From Zhongshania aliphaticivorans (GTDB lineage Bacteria > Pseudomonadota > Gammaproteobacteria > Pseudomonadales > Spongiibacteraceae), in the NCBI RefSeq assembly GCF_902705875.1, contig NZ_CACSIK010000002.1, positions 1-64,000 on the forward strand: a stretch of DNA of 64,000 nt, read 5' to 3'. The position numbers and the translations under genes are program-made. How positions within the stretch are numbered: position 1 is the first letter of the stretch; every line of letters begins with the position of its first letter. Under the pieces are notes generated by a model. The model ran no database searches. It saw nothing but the letters and a program-made list of their open reading frames with translations, and was not told the DNA's origin. Shown here in pieces: positions 9,516-18,014 of this stretch.

Positions 9516-9821
9516 CTATATTTCATTACCGGCAAGGTGTGCTGAATCTATCTGCGGAAACCCGTCACAGCGTATGGCATTACTTAGTTTTGCCGCCGTT
9601 TGAAACTCAGCACTGAGATACACCAAGAGTTCGCAATGTAAACCGCTGGATTCATGCCGATATACCGCCTTCATATTCTCTGGCTGCCCCGCTGAGATGT
9701 AAATATTTTCTAAACGAACTTTAAGATCAGCCATTGCGAAGTCTGCAAGCATGGCGTCACCCAAGTTAATTTTATAACAGTGTGACTTAGCCATATTTTC
9801 AATAATGTGCTTACCCTGCAT
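9516..9821 (-). CDS. Hypothetical protein, 101 residues
   Basis: I do not recognise the family. The translation alternates hydrophobic and polar stretches (H-C-E-L-L-V-Y-L-S-A-E-F) like a small alpha/beta protein, with no signal peptide or membrane helix. It starts seven bases after the PNPOx-like stop, so it is probably co-transcribed. ATG 9821 has no clear Shine-Dalgarno; ATG 9794 (M-A-K-S-H) is an alternative start. Confidence 0.6.
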   Translation of the reverse strand: MQGKHIIENMAKSHCYKINLGDAMLADFAMADLKVRLENIYISAGQPENMKAVYRHESSGLHCELLVYLSAEFQTAAKLSNAIRCDGFPQIDSAHLAGNEI

Positions 9822-9828
9822 GGCATGT

Positions 9829-10422
9829 TTAGGGAACCAATATTTGCTGGTCCCAGTTGGCCTCTTTTAATTGATATAAACTTCTGTGATGCAGCCGCTC
9901 AGATGTCGAGCTATGCCACACCTCTATATAGTTGGCTGTAATTTCAACACCCCTAGCATTAGCTGGATACGGTATGTCGGCGTCATTTGGGTAACGTCTT
10001 TTTATTTCGTTTATTCCTTTAAGTAATGCCTCTCTTGAGTCGAGCCCACTGCTTTGCGGCTGAACATCTTGGTAGTAGTGATCGAGAATTTTGGCATCAT
10101 AGGGCTTTCTGGCCCAATGCTGCTGTATTAGCTCAACGGGCACTGAATGACACTCACCACGAATGCGATATTGCTGTAAAAGCGACGGCCAAAACACGTG
10201 TAATTCAACGTTGTTTGAATGTTGTATATCCTGCCATTTAGGCGAGCTGTCATTGATAAAAATGAGAAACGAGGTGGCGGTGACTTCTCTTAATACCAAG
10301 GTTCGTACGGAAACCTGCCCCACTGCTGATACCGTGGCCAAGGTGCAGTAAGGTGCATTGGCGTCATCCAAGGATTTTGCCTGTTGCCAATTTTTTTGAA
10401 ATAACGCTATTGGATTTGTCAT
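9829..10422 (-). CDS. Pyridoxamine 5'-phosphate oxidase-family flavoprotein (PdxH-like)
   Basis: 197 residues. It has the split-barrel FMN fold: Y-C-T-L-A-T-V-S-A-x-G-x-V-S-V-R-T-L-V-L-R (FMN phosphate contacts), F-I-N-D-S-S-P-K, and a PdxH-like C-terminus with E-V-W-H, R-L-H-H-R-S-L-Y-Q-L and a terminal L-V-P. It could make pyridoxal 5'-phosphate, but several PdxH active-site stretches are divergent, so a related FMN protein is possible. It is in an apparent operon with the downstream hypothetical gene. Confidence 0.75.
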   Translation of the reverse strand: MTNPIALFQKNWQQAKSLDDANAPYCTLATVSAVGQVSVRTLVLREVTATSFLIFINDSSPKWQDIQHSNNVELHVFWPSLLQQYRIRGECHSVPVELIQQHWARKPYDAKILDHYYQDVQPQSSGLDSREALLKGINEIKRRYPNDADIPYPANARGVEITANYIEVWHSSTSERLHHRSLYQLKEANWDQQILVP

Positions 10423-10478
10423 TGACGTTTTTAAGCTCGATGATTGAGGGGCGTACTCTACTGAATGCCTCTATTAGT

Positions 10479-10862
10479 TTAAGCAGATTTCACGACGGGC
10501 TGAGACACCACAATAAGATAGCCATCTTGATCTTTAAACCAAATTTCATGCTGATTGGCATTGGGGTTAATGTGCGGATCGGCTACGATGACCGCAGCAG
10601 ACTGGCGAATATTAATAAGTGTTTGTTCAAAATTATCGCAGCTAAACCATAAAATCACGCCGTTGCCATTACTCATATTCGCCTGCCACATGGCCGGGTG
10701 CTCATGTACATCGGGTTTATGCAATTGCAGAACAAGCTTGTCTTGATACATTAGCATTTCATATTCTTTACCGCCGTGTCCGCTGCGCAAGCCCAGCACG
10801 GCTTGATAAAATGAGCTGGCTTTTTCAACATCTTGAACAACGATTAACGGTGCTATTTTCAT
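10479..10862 (-). CDS. VOC-family protein (bleomycin-resistance/glyoxalase fold)
   Basis: 127 residues with two beta-alpha-beta-beta-beta halves: V-V-Q-D-V-E-K-A-S-S-F-Y-Q-A-V-L-G-L at the N-terminus and H-E-I-W-F-K-D-Q-D-G-Y-L-I-V-V-S at the end. The usual metal Glu of the last strand appears replaced by a Val-rich strand, so it may be a binding protein and not a metalloenzyme. Monocistronic. Confidence 0.8.
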   Translation of the reverse strand: MKIAPLIVVQDVEKASSFYQAVLGLRSGHGGKEYEMLMYQDKLVLQLHKPDVHEHPAMWQANMSNGNGVILWFSCDNFEQTLINIRQSAAVIVADPHINPNANQHEIWFKDQDGYLIVVSQPVVKSA

Positions 10863-11033
10863 ACAGTGACATCTCTTTGTTACTTATGGTGTGATCACCC
10901 GCTTACCTCTCAGCCTAGTGCTAATAAATACCGACTTCAAGCTGTTATAAATAGCCAATAAATGCCGAATTTGATCTATTGACGATATTGAGATTTGAAC
11001 GTAAAAAGACGCACCTCAATTGAGTAGTCAATC

Positions 11034-11864
11034 ATGGCTTGGATTTCATTCGATATTTTTCGCACTTTGGGTTTTAACGACACCACCCAGTTAAAACCTG
11101 AGCAAATATTTAAATACAAAGACGACATCAGCAGTGCCGAGTGGGTTTTGTATCCAGAATATTGGCAACTCAACGCCTTGATTTACGGACTAAAAGCCAA
11201 GGTATTTCCTAGCCAAGCCAGCTATTTATTGGGCCACAATAAAATTGAAATGAGCCGCGCCTTCGAAATGGTCGCGCCAGCGAATATTCCACAAACTGAA
11301 ATCCGCGCCAACACGCCCTCTAATGCAGAAGAATTGTGGGAGTTAATGCTGCTCCCCTTTGTGGCCAAACTGCCAAAGGCTTCGCAGGGCAGTGGTGTAT
11401 GGCTTATCAATAACCGTGCGGATTGGGCGGCGTATTTAGCCCGCACCGATATTTTGTATGTGCAGGAATACCTACCCATCGACCGCGATATCCGTGTGGT
11501 TATTATTGGCGATCAAGTAGTGAGTGCTTACTGGCGCTTACAGTCTGACCAAGGTTTTTATAATAACGTTGCCAAGGGCGGCATCATTGACCAGAGCCCC
11601 GTGCCCACCCAAGCCATTAATCTTGCACTGAATTTGGCAACAAGCTTAGAGATTGACCACGGCGGTTTTGATATTGCCATGGTCGGTGATCAGCCTTATG
11701 TATTTGAATTTAATCGCTTGTTTGGCAATCAGGGAATTGAAGGCGGAAATCAAAGGATTCGTGACGCGATCATTGATTACTTACAACGCAAAGAGCAACC
11801 CATTGGGCCGCACTTTCCTGAGGCTCCCAGGCACCGGCGCAGGCGCTTACGGCGAGTCGCCTGA
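11034..11864 (+). CDS. ATP-grasp (RimK-like) ligase
   Basis: 276 residues. The ATP-grasp elements are P-F-V-A-K-L-P-K-A-S-Q-G-S-G-V-W (phosphate-binding loop), Y-V-Q-E-Y-L-P-I-D-R-D-I-R-V-V-I-I-G, and the metal-binding end F-D-I-A-M-V...V-F-E-F-N-R-L-F-G-N-Q-G. RimK relatives form peptide or amide bonds using ATP; the substrate is not known here. The last 15 residues are unusually Arg-rich (R-H-R-R-R-R-L-R-R). The start ATG has no Shine-Dalgarno, so the exact start is uncertain. Confidence 0.82.
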   Translation: MAWISFDIFRTLGFNDTTQLKPEQIFKYKDDISSAEWVLYPEYWQLNALIYGLKAKVFPSQASYLLGHNKIEMSRAFEMVAPANIPQTEIRANTPSNAEELWELMLLPFVAKLPKASQGSGVWLINNRADWAAYLARTDILYVQEYLPIDRDIRVVIIGDQVVSAYWRLQSDQGFYNNVAKGGIIDQSPVPTQAINLALNLATSLEIDHGGFDIAMVGDQPYVFEFNRLFGNQGIEGGNQRIRDAIIDYLQRKEQPIGPHFPEAPRHRRRRLRRVA

Positions 11865-11898
11865 TACTTCACTTTTATAACATTATGATGACAATCAA

Positions 11899-11975
11899 TG
11901 GCCAAAAAAGCCTAGCCAACACGGTGTACATCACCCTTAGCTAGGCATGGCGCGGGATCACGAGCAACTGCCTTA
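11899..11975 (-). ncRNA. Candidate small RNA ending at the orphan terminator
   Basis: Upstream of the terminator on the minus strand there is a possible promoter: CTGACA (complement of 12004-12009) and, 15-17 bases on, CATAAT/TAATTA (complement of 11981-11988). Transcription from about 11975 to the T-run would give an RNA of roughly 75 nt with a strong 3' hairpin. There is no ORF in it. This is inference from promoter and terminator geometry only. Confidence 0.35.
11904..11946 (-). terminator. Minus-strand intrinsic terminator without an upstream gene
   Basis: Arms GCCTAGC (11910-11916) and GCTAGGC (11940-11946) enclose a second small stem GGTG/CACC. Read on the minus strand the stem is followed directly by six T residues (complement of 11904-11909). 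No minus-strand gene lies upstream within 2 kb, since the neighbours on that side are plus-strand genes. Confidence 0.55.
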
Positions 11976-12037
11976 CACACTAATTATGACCAGCATTTAA
12001 ACTTGTCAGCTTGTTCTGATTGCACCCTCTACAGAAG

Positions 12038-12051
12038 CACCCTATAGGGTG
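12038..12051. promoter_or_regulatory. 14-bp perfect palindrome upstream of lemA
   Basis: CACCCTATAGGGTG, centred 44 bp before the LemA start codon. A partial direct copy, GCACCCT, lies at 12022-12028. The position fits an operator overlapping a promoter; the cognate regulator is not evident nearby. Confidence 0.45.
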
Positions 12052-12088
12052 TACCATGAAGGTCTGTTTGTTCATTGAGACCTGAAAA

Positions 12089-12697
12089 ATGCACCCAGCT
12101 ATATCAGTCCGCCGCAATTATGCACTTATTCTTATTGTACTGTTCAGCGCCGTGTTGTCGGGCTGCGGTATTAACAATATTCCCCGTATGGACGAGGAAG
12201 CCAAAGCCGCATGGGCACAAGTAGAAAATCAATATCAACGACGCGCCGACCTTATTCCCAATCTGGTTTCCACCGTGAAAGGCTTTGCTGCTCAGGAACA
12301 GGAAACCCTCACCGCTGTGGTAGAAGCACGCGCTAAAGCGACCTCTATGCAGGTCGACGCGGATATCCTCGACAATCCAGAAAAATTACAACAATTTGAA
12401 GCGGCGCAAGCTAAACTTAGCGGCGCACTGAGTCGTTTAATGGTGGTATCTGAGCGCTATCCCGATCTTAAATCTAATCAAAACTTCTTAGCCTTACAGT
12501 CTCAGCTAGAGGGCACAGAAAACCGGATTAGCGTGGCTCGCCGCGACTTTATTCTTGCTGTTGGTCGTTACAATACTGAGATTCGTACCTTTCCCGGCAA
12601 AATTTGGCACAGCATTATGTATAGCGACCTTAAAGTACGGGAAACCTTTGAAGCCACGGCAGAAAACGCTGACCAAGCACCTCAGGTTAATTTCTAA
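12089..12697 (+). CDS. LemA-family lipoprotein
   Basis: 202 residues. The signal peptide ends in a lipobox V-L-S-G-C. The LemA core follows: W-A-Q-V-E-N-Q-Y-Q-R-R-A-D-L-I-P-N-L-V-x-T-V-K-G, the coiled helical region, and R-R-D-F-I-L-A-V-G-R-Y-N-T-E-I-R-T-F-P-G. LemA proteins are helical envelope proteins of unclear biochemical role, often beside TPM-domain genes as here. The stop overlaps the next start by one base (TAATG). Confidence 0.93.
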   Translation: MHPAISVRRNYALILIVLFSAVLSGCGINNIPRMDEEAKAAWAQVENQYQRRADLIPNLVSTVKGFAAQEQETLTAVVEARAKATSMQVDADILDNPEKLQQFEAAQAKLSGALSRLMVVSERYPDLKSNQNFLALQSQLEGTENRISVARRDFILAVGRYNTEIRTFPGKIWHSIMYSDLKVRETFEATAENADQAPQVNF

Positions 12698-13446
12698 TGT
12701 CTATGTTTAAACCATTCACCCTGCTGCTATGCGGCCTACTCTGCTGCCTAACGGTATTTGCAGCAGAACCCAGCTTTCCCAAGCTTACTGGTCGCGTTGT
12801 TGATAATGCCAATTTACTGTCGGCAAACACCAAGCAGGCACTCAATCAACAACTTGCGCAGCAAGAGCAACGGACCGGGAATCAACTGGTAGTGGTCACG
12901 CTTGCCGATCTACAGGGCTATGACATTGCCGATTTTGGTTACCAGCTCGGCCGCCACTGGGGGATTGGTCAAAAAGACGAGAATAACGGTGCGCTGCTGA
13001 TTGTGGCCATGAAAGAACGCAAAATGCGTATTGAAGTTGGCTATGGCTTAGAGGGCCAATTAACCGATGCCCGCAGCGCACAAATTATTCAACAAATTCT
13101 CACTCCCGCCTTTAAAAGCGGTGACTTTAATGGCGGGATAAGCCGCGCAGTTGAAGCCATGATTCTGGTTATTGATGGCAAAGCTGAGGCGATACCCAAG
13201 ACACAGACATCTAGCAAAAAGGCGCCACCTGGACTTGGCTTTCTTTTGTTTATCGTCATGGTGGCGATGATGTTAGGTGGTGGCGGCCGTGGTCGAGGTG
13301 GCCTACTTGGCGGCCTACTTCTTGGCTCTGCCCTTGGTCGTGGTAGTCGCGGCTATGGCGGTGGTTTTGGTGGAGGCTTTGGCGGCGGCGGTTTTGGTGG
13401 CGGCGGCGGAGGTTTCGGCGGTGGTGGTGCCTCTGGAGGTTGGTAA
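12697..13446 (+). CDS. TPM-domain protein (YgcG-like) with Gly-rich tail
   Basis: 249 residues. A Sec signal peptide (about 1-22) precedes a TPM domain (about 30-150) with L-T-G-R-V-V-D-N-A-N-L-L, L-V-V-V-T-L, G-A-L-L-I-V-A-M-K-E-R-K-M-R-I-E-V-G-Y-G-L-E-G. A single membrane helix (about 180-195) is followed by a Gly-rich tail (about 45 residues, mostly Gly/Phe/Arg). The domain order matches YgcG/Psb32-type proteins. It is coupled to the LemA gene. Confidence 0.92.
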   Translation: MSMFKPFTLLLCGLLCCLTVFAAEPSFPKLTGRVVDNANLLSANTKQALNQQLAQQEQRTGNQLVVVTLADLQGYDIADFGYQLGRHWGIGQKDENNGALLIVAMKERKMRIEVGYGLEGQLTDARSAQIIQQILTPAFKSGDFNGGISRAVEAMILVIDGKAEAIPKTQTSSKKAPPGLGFLLFIVMVAMMLGGGGRGRGGLLGGLLLGSALGRGSRGYGGGFGGGFGGGGFGGGGGGFGGGGASGGW

Positions 13447-13505
13447 TTTAGCGCCCTTTGGCATCACAGACGGACTTCCACGATTAAATAAACACAGAGT
13501 AATTT

Positions 13506-14123
13506 ATGGCTTTATTAAACCAACAGGAACAAGCTCAGGTTGCCGAGGCAATCAGTGAAGCAGAGCGCCATAGCGATGCCGAACTGGTCACGGTGCTTGC
13601 ACGCCAAGCAGATGACTACACCTATATACCTCTGTTATGGGCTAGTGTGCTGGCGTTGATATTACCCGGTGCCATTAATTACCTTGGCCAATGGCTGAGC
13701 GTACACCAATTAATTTTAAGCCAGTGGGCGGGTTTTATTTTATTGGCTGTGCTGTTTCGACTTCCCAGTATACAAGCCCGTTTAATTCCCCGTGCAGTAC
13801 GCCATTGGCGGGCCAGTAATTTGGCCCGCCGGCAATTTTTAGAACAAAATCTACATCACACCGACGGCGAAACAGGAATGCTAATTTTTGTGTCTGAGGC
13901 CGAGCGCTACGTAGAAATTTTAGTGGATCGTGGTATTTCTGAGAAAATTCCCGATAGCGATTGGCAAACCATCGTCAATCAATTTACTCAGCGAGTTGCT
14001 AAGGGTGAAACGGCACAGGGCTTTATCGAATGTATTACCGCCTGTGGTGAGAAATTACAGCGAGCACTGCCAGCAAGTAGAGAAAAAAATGAATTGCCAA
14101 ATCACCTTATTATTTTAGATTAA
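13506..14123 (+). CDS. Second TPM-domain membrane protein
   Basis: 205 residues. The N-terminal segment A-E-R-H-S-D-A-E-L-V-T-V is the TPM start. Two hydrophobic helices (about 38-57 and 72-90) are inserted, then the domain resumes with G-M-L-I-F-V-S-E-A-E-R-Y-V-E-I-L-V-D-R-G-I. The LemA-TPM-TPM trio is a recurrent arrangement. The 3' end overlaps the convergent YkgJ-like gene by 4 bp. Confidence 0.88.
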   Translation: MALLNQQEQAQVAEAISEAERHSDAELVTVLARQADDYTYIPLLWASVLALILPGAINYLGQWLSVHQLILSQWAGFILLAVLFRLPSIQARLIPRAVRHWRASNLARRQFLEQNLHHTDGETGMLIFVSEAERYVEILVDRGISEKIPDSDWQTIVNQFTQRVAKGETAQGFIECITACGEKLQRALPASREKNELPNHLIILD

Positions 14124-14431
14124 CGCGGCTCATATTCTTCTAAACATTCAAAGGAGTTGGTCGCAAATTCTCTACAAATATACGGCCTATTGTCATAAAT
14201 ACTACACAGCTTGGTGTCGCGGTCTAGTGCCGCACACCAGCCGTCAGCCAAGCGCTTCATCACTTCTCCGCCCCACTTGTCACGCTGTATAAATCTCTCT
14301 GGAACACCTGTTTCACTAATCAGCATCACCTCTAAACGGCAACACGATGCTCTACAAGCAGAACAACTTACTACGTTATCTGAGTGTGTGTCTGTGGCAA
14401 TGGTTTGTTCTGTTGCATTTTTAATACTCAA
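14120..14431 (-). CDS. YkgJ-family cysteine-cluster protein
   Basis: 103 residues. The cluster C-S-A-C-R-A-S-C-C (about 23-31) and the later W-C-A-A-L and L-C-S-I-Y-D-N-R-P-Y-I-C-R-E-F are the YkgJ (PF03692) metal or Fe-S binding pattern. The function of the family is unresolved (metal chelation or Fe-S). It lies 32 bp downstream of the DMT transporter gene on the same strand. Confidence 0.87.
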   Translation of the reverse strand: MSIKNATEQTIATDTHSDNVVSCSACRASCCRLEVMLISETGVPERFIQRDKWGGEVMKRLADGWCAALDRDTKLCSIYDNRPYICREFATNSFECLEEYEPR

Positions 14432-14463
14432 GGCCTCTATTGTAAAATGTACACGGATTAGGG

Positions 14464-15363
14464 TTACTTGGTGGCTTTCTTAACACCACGCTCTGCAAGT
14501 AAAATGCCCCCAATGACCAATCCAAGAGCAAGAAGATGATAGGGTTTAAAGTCTTCAGACAGAATGACAACGGCTAATATTGAACCAAACACCGGCACTA
14601 AATTAATAAATAAATTAGCGCGATTTCCCCCTATTAAATCTACCCCACGCATATATAAAGACTGAGCGATAAGCGATGGGAATATCGCAATGTATAACAC
14701 CACTCCCAATCCTCTCGTATCAGGGATAATCGCAAACCCCTGCCAATATTCATATAGGCTTAATGGTAGCGATGACAAAAACGCAAACAAAGCTAATACC
14801 ATAATCATGCTGCGCCAATGCAAAGGCGGCCTATACCGCAAGGCCACGGTATAACCACCATATAGCAAGGTGGCTAACAACATAATAGCGTCACCGCGAT
14901 TTAAATCTAAGGTTAATAGGCTTGATAGCTGGCCATGAGAGACTGTGATGACGACACCCAGCAAGGTCAAACTAAACCCCACTAATTGTAATCTGACAGG
15001 ACGCAAGCCTAGCAAAATAAAATTACCCAGAAACACCACCAAGGGCATTGCCGACTGCTCAATAGTGACGTTGATCGCACTGGTATGATTCAAGGCCCAA
15101 TAAAATAAGGCATTAAACGCCGTAAACCCCAAGGCTGCTAATAAGAAGAGCTTAAACCAATGTTGTTGGATAATCGGCCATTCACGCTTAACATCTTGGT
15201 AAGCAAAAGGGGCTATAAATACACAGGCAAACAGCCATCTGAGCGATGTTAACAACATCGGGGAAACGTGACCCACAGCTAACTTGCCCGCAATGGCATT
15301 GCCTCCCCAAAAAAGCGCGACGAGAGTTAAGAGTATATAGGGGTGACGTAACTGAGGTGCCAT
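14464..15363 (-). CDS. EamA/DMT-family transporter
   Basis: 299 residues, about ten hydrophobic helices in two EamA repeats: L-T-L-V-A-L-F-W-G-G-N-A-I-A-G-K starts the first, and D-A-I-M-L-L-A-T-L-L-Y-G-G-Y-T the second. A drug/metabolite exporter by family; the substrate is not readable from sequence. The ATG start has no strong ribosome site. Confidence 0.88.
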   Translation of the reverse strand: MAPQLRHPYILLTLVALFWGGNAIAGKLAVGHVSPMLLTSLRWLFACVFIAPFAYQDVKREWPIIQQHWFKLFLLAALGFTAFNALFYWALNHTSAINVTIEQSAMPLVVFLGNFILLGLRPVRLQLVGFSLTLLGVVITVSHGQLSSLLTLDLNRGDAIMLLATLLYGGYTVALRYRPPLHWRSMIMVLALFAFLSSLPLSLYEYWQGFAIIPDTRGLGVVLYIAIFPSLIAQSLYMRGVDLIGGNRANLFINLVPVFGSILAVVILSEDFKPYHLLALGLVIGGILLAERGVKKATK

Positions 15364-15427
15364 TGCCTGCCAAACTAGCGACTTGCGAAGCGGCTCAGTT
15401 TAACAGTAAGAAGAGATAAATACGTTA

Positions 15428-15468
15428 CATGGTGAATAACGGTTCATTCAAACCACTTATTCACCATG
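15428..15468. repeat. 12-bp inverted repeat with nested stem
   Basis: Arms CATGGTGAATAA (15428-15439) and TTATTCACCATG (15457-15468) with a further GGTT/AACC pair inside. It starts 10 bp after the stop of the crotonase gene. It lacks a T-run, so it may be a Rho-dependent 3' stabilising hairpin or an operator for the DMT gene, whose start is 65 bp further on. Confidence 0.5.
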
Positions 15469-15477
15469 ACATCACCG

Positions 15478-16350
15478 TTATTGTTGAAGTGTATCTTCTT
15501 TGCCATACAGCGGTCGGTCGTCCGCCATATTCTCATGAGAAGGCGCACCTCCGGTCTGTTTAGCCTTTAGGCAGTTAGCCACATCGTCTCCGGGAAAGAC
15601 ACTCGACTGCCAGGTGGCGGTATAGCGCAAGCTAGCCTTAACACCATGCTCCTTGGTGAACTTCATCACCTCCTTGGCTCCCATAATGGCGACGGGGGAT
15701 CGAGCAGCAATCCGCTCTGCCAGTGCTACTGCCATCGATTCAAGTTCACCCGCATCGGCAACCACACGAGACACAAAGCCCAGATGCTTAGCCTCGTCGC
15801 CCGATACGGTCCTGCAATCCATCAGCCAATCAGCTACTACCGCAGACGGTAGATTTGCCGTCAAACGCTGAACCGTTCCGAGGTCAGGCACAAAGCCAAA
15901 GTCCATTTCTAGTGGAGTGAATGCCGTCGCTGACTCTGCCAAACGAATATCTGCAGCACACACAACATCTAAGGCACCACCAATACACGCACCTTGAATA
16001 GCGGCAATGACGGGCAATCTCGTTTCTTCCAACGCGGATATAGCATCTTGTAGGGACAGTACGGTGCGCCTGAGGTGGTCTGCCTTTCTCGCCAACTCCA
16101 AGCCATCCCCCATGGCGGTTAAGCCTTGTAAGACCGCTAAGTCGATTCCCGAGCTAAACATTTTTCCCTCAGCGCGCAATAAAATACACCGCACTTCTGG
16201 TAGCCGTTCAGCAAGTTTTACCGCCTGAGGAAGATCATACCAAAATTCTCTAACGAGACAATTTCGCTTATCACTTCTATTCAGCACAATATGTGCTACA
16301 GCTGCATTTACTTCAAATCTAAAGCTAGAAAATTGTGTGGCATCGCTCAT
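15478..16350 (-). CDS. Crotonase, delta3,5-delta2,4-dienoyl-CoA isomerase-like
   Basis: 290 residues. The crotonase oxyanion segments are M-F-S-S-G-I-D-L (about 64-71) and Q-G-A-C-I-G-G-A-L-D (about 119-128). Three acidic residues, Asp128, Glu148 (L-E-M-D-F-G) and Asp156 (P-D-L-G-T), have exactly the spacing (20 and 8) of the Asp176/Glu196/Asp204 set known for mammalian ECH1 dienoyl-CoA isomerase. The normal enoyl-CoA hydratase Glu pair is not the better fit. It would move double bonds in unsaturated acyl-CoAs for beta-oxidation. It starts five bases after the acyl-CoA synthetase stop. Confidence 0.82.
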   Translation of the reverse strand: MSDATQFSSFRFEVNAAVAHIVLNRSDKRNCLVREFWYDLPQAVKLAERLPEVRCILLRAEGKMFSSGIDLAVLQGLTAMGDGLELARKADHLRRTVLSLQDAISALEETRLPVIAAIQGACIGGALDVVCAADIRLAESATAFTPLEMDFGFVPDLGTVQRLTANLPSAVVADWLMDCRTVSGDEAKHLGFVSRVVADAGELESMAVALAERIAARSPVAIMGAKEVMKFTKEHGVKASLRYTATWQSSVFPGDDVANCLKAKQTGGAPSHENMADDRPLYGKEDTLQQ

Positions 16351-16355
16351 TTATA

Positions 16356-17909
16356 TCAGTCCTTTTGGTAGGTTTCTCTAAGATTTTTTTTCAAAATTTT
16401 TCCATTTGCATTTCTTGGAATAACATCGCTGAAGATGATACGTTTTGGCGTTTTAAATCCAGCTAGTGCATTTTTAGAAAATGCTAAAATATCTTGCTCC
16501 GACACAGAATCAGACGACCTAACTACTACCGCAGTGACCATCTCGCCCCAGCGCTCATCTGGCAAGCCAATCACTGCCACATCATTAATGTCTGGGTGGG
16601 CCATCAAGGCACTTTCTACTTCAAGTGAGGACACATTTTCTCCACCTGAAATGATAAGGTCTTTCTTTCTATCCATGATGTAAAGAAATCCGTGATCATT
16701 GATAAAACCAACATCACCTGTATAGAGATAACCCTCTTGTACTGTCTCGTTAGTAGCGGCTTCGTTCTGCCAATAGCCACTCATGGTATGTTGGCAACTC
16801 ACCCTTATTTCACCAGGCTGACCCGGTGTTAGCGGTACGCCTTGATCATCTACAATTTGTAAATGTGCACCTGGCACCGGCTTTCCCGCTGTACCGGCTA
16901 GAATCTTATTAGCAAAGAGTTGTTCATGGTCTGAGGATCCCAGTACCGTAATGACACTATGGGTTTCTGTCATACCGTATATTTGAAAAAAATCACATTG
17001 ATAACGCGTTTTTGCATTTCTTAGCAACGTTTCCGTGATGGGTGAGGCACCGTACATAATTGTTTGTAATTGCTGTAAGGCCGCTGTATTTCGATCTCCG
17101 TTTTGACACGCCTGAATCATCGCTGGCACTAAGGCGACATGCACTACTTGTTTTGTGCAAATCATGTCTAGCACCGCGCTAGGATTAAAACTGCCGAGGA
17201 ATCGCAGCGCTAAACCTCGACTTAATGCCAATAGCGTGACCATGATTCCGCCGACATGGAAAAGGGGTAATCCTTCATAAAATGAATCACCTCTTGCCAA
17301 CGATACGTCTAAACACATCAACAACGACGAGAGCTGCCCCAAACAATTTTCTTCTGTGAGAACCACTCCCTTTGGCTTGCCACTGGTTCCCGAGGTATAA
17401 ACTTGAAGATAAGGCCGACTAGCTTGGTAATGGTGATCAAAGTCAGCGGCTGTAAAGGTCCTAAGCCATGATAAAAATGGCTTATTCTCACTTTTTAGAC
17501 CAGTGCCACCGCCCTCAAAAGTCATGCACTGAATTTCTTGTAGTCCATGTCCTTCTACTGCTGTTAAAGCTGACATCGCCTCGCTATCACAAACCAAAAT
17601 CTTAGCCTGAGAATGGGTGATAACCCACATCATCTCAGCAGCCGACATACGTCGGTTGACCGGCACAATAACGGGGCCGCCAAGCAGGCCAGACAAAATC
17701 AGTACAATGGCTTCGTATCGGTTATCACTGGCCATGGCCACCCGATCAGAAGCCATTAATCCCGCTTGCCGAAATGCTGATACAGTTCGCAAAGCATCAT
17801 CGAGCAGTTCTCTATAACTATATGAACCAATATCGTCGGTAACGGCGGTGGTGTCGGGAAAATACTGCGCGTGATACACAATGCCACTGTAGGCTCTTAT
17901 TTTGTTCAT
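16356..17909 (-). CDS. AMP-binding acyl-CoA synthetase
   Basis: 517 residues. The ANL-family motifs are Y-T-S-G-T-S-G-K-P-K-G-V (P-loop), I-Y-G-M-T-E-T (A5), Y-T-G-D-V-G-F (A7), D-R-K-K-D-L-I-I-S-G-G-E-N (A8 hinge) and N-G-K-I-L-K (catalytic Lys). It activates a carboxylic acid with ATP and CoA. Start: ATG 17909 has GGGGAG nine bases upstream; the longer frame from 17930 begins before that site. It lies in the catabolic block with the dienoyl-CoA isomerase directly downstream. Confidence 0.92.
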   Translation of the reverse strand: MNKIRAYSGIVYHAQYFPDTTAVTDDIGSYSYRELLDDALRTVSAFRQAGLMASDRVAMASDNRYEAIVLILSGLLGGPVIVPVNRRMSAAEMMWVITHSQAKILVCDSEAMSALTAVEGHGLQEIQCMTFEGGGTGLKSENKPFLSWLRTFTAADFDHHYQASRPYLQVYTSGTSGKPKGVVLTEENCLGQLSSLLMCLDVSLARGDSFYEGLPLFHVGGIMVTLLALSRGLALRFLGSFNPSAVLDMICTKQVVHVALVPAMIQACQNGDRNTAALQQLQTIMYGASPITETLLRNAKTRYQCDFFQIYGMTETHSVITVLGSSDHEQLFANKILAGTAGKPVPGAHLQIVDDQGVPLTPGQPGEIRVSCQHTMSGYWQNEAATNETVQEGYLYTGDVGFINDHGFLYIMDRKKDLIISGGENVSSLEVESALMAHPDINDVAVIGLPDERWGEMVTAVVVRSSDSVSEQDILAFSKNALAGFKTPKRIIFSDVIPRNANGKILKKNLRETYQKD

Positions 17910-17958
17910 TAAGCTGAACTCCCCTGTCATGGGTTTTAGTTAATATTTATAACGAGAA

Positions 17959-17992
17959 AAAACTAAACACAAAATTAATTGTGTTTAGTTTT
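17959..17992 (-). terminator. Terminator after the TonB receptor gene
   Basis: Arms AAAACTAAACAC (17959-17970) and GTGTTTAGTTTT (17981-17992), a 12-bp perfect stem whose 3' arm ends in T residues on both strands. It follows the receptor stop by 22 bp on the minus strand. It separates the receptor from the acyl-CoA synthetase gene, so those are probably distinct transcripts or partly attenuated. Confidence 0.7.
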
Positions 17993-18014
17993 ATTTACAT
18001 GCCTATTTTTTTAC

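Noticed and set aside
13277..13558. Val/Ala-rich ORF over the TPM gene
   Set aside because: It is the shifted frame of the Gly-rich tail; composition is explained by the GGN codons of the real gene.
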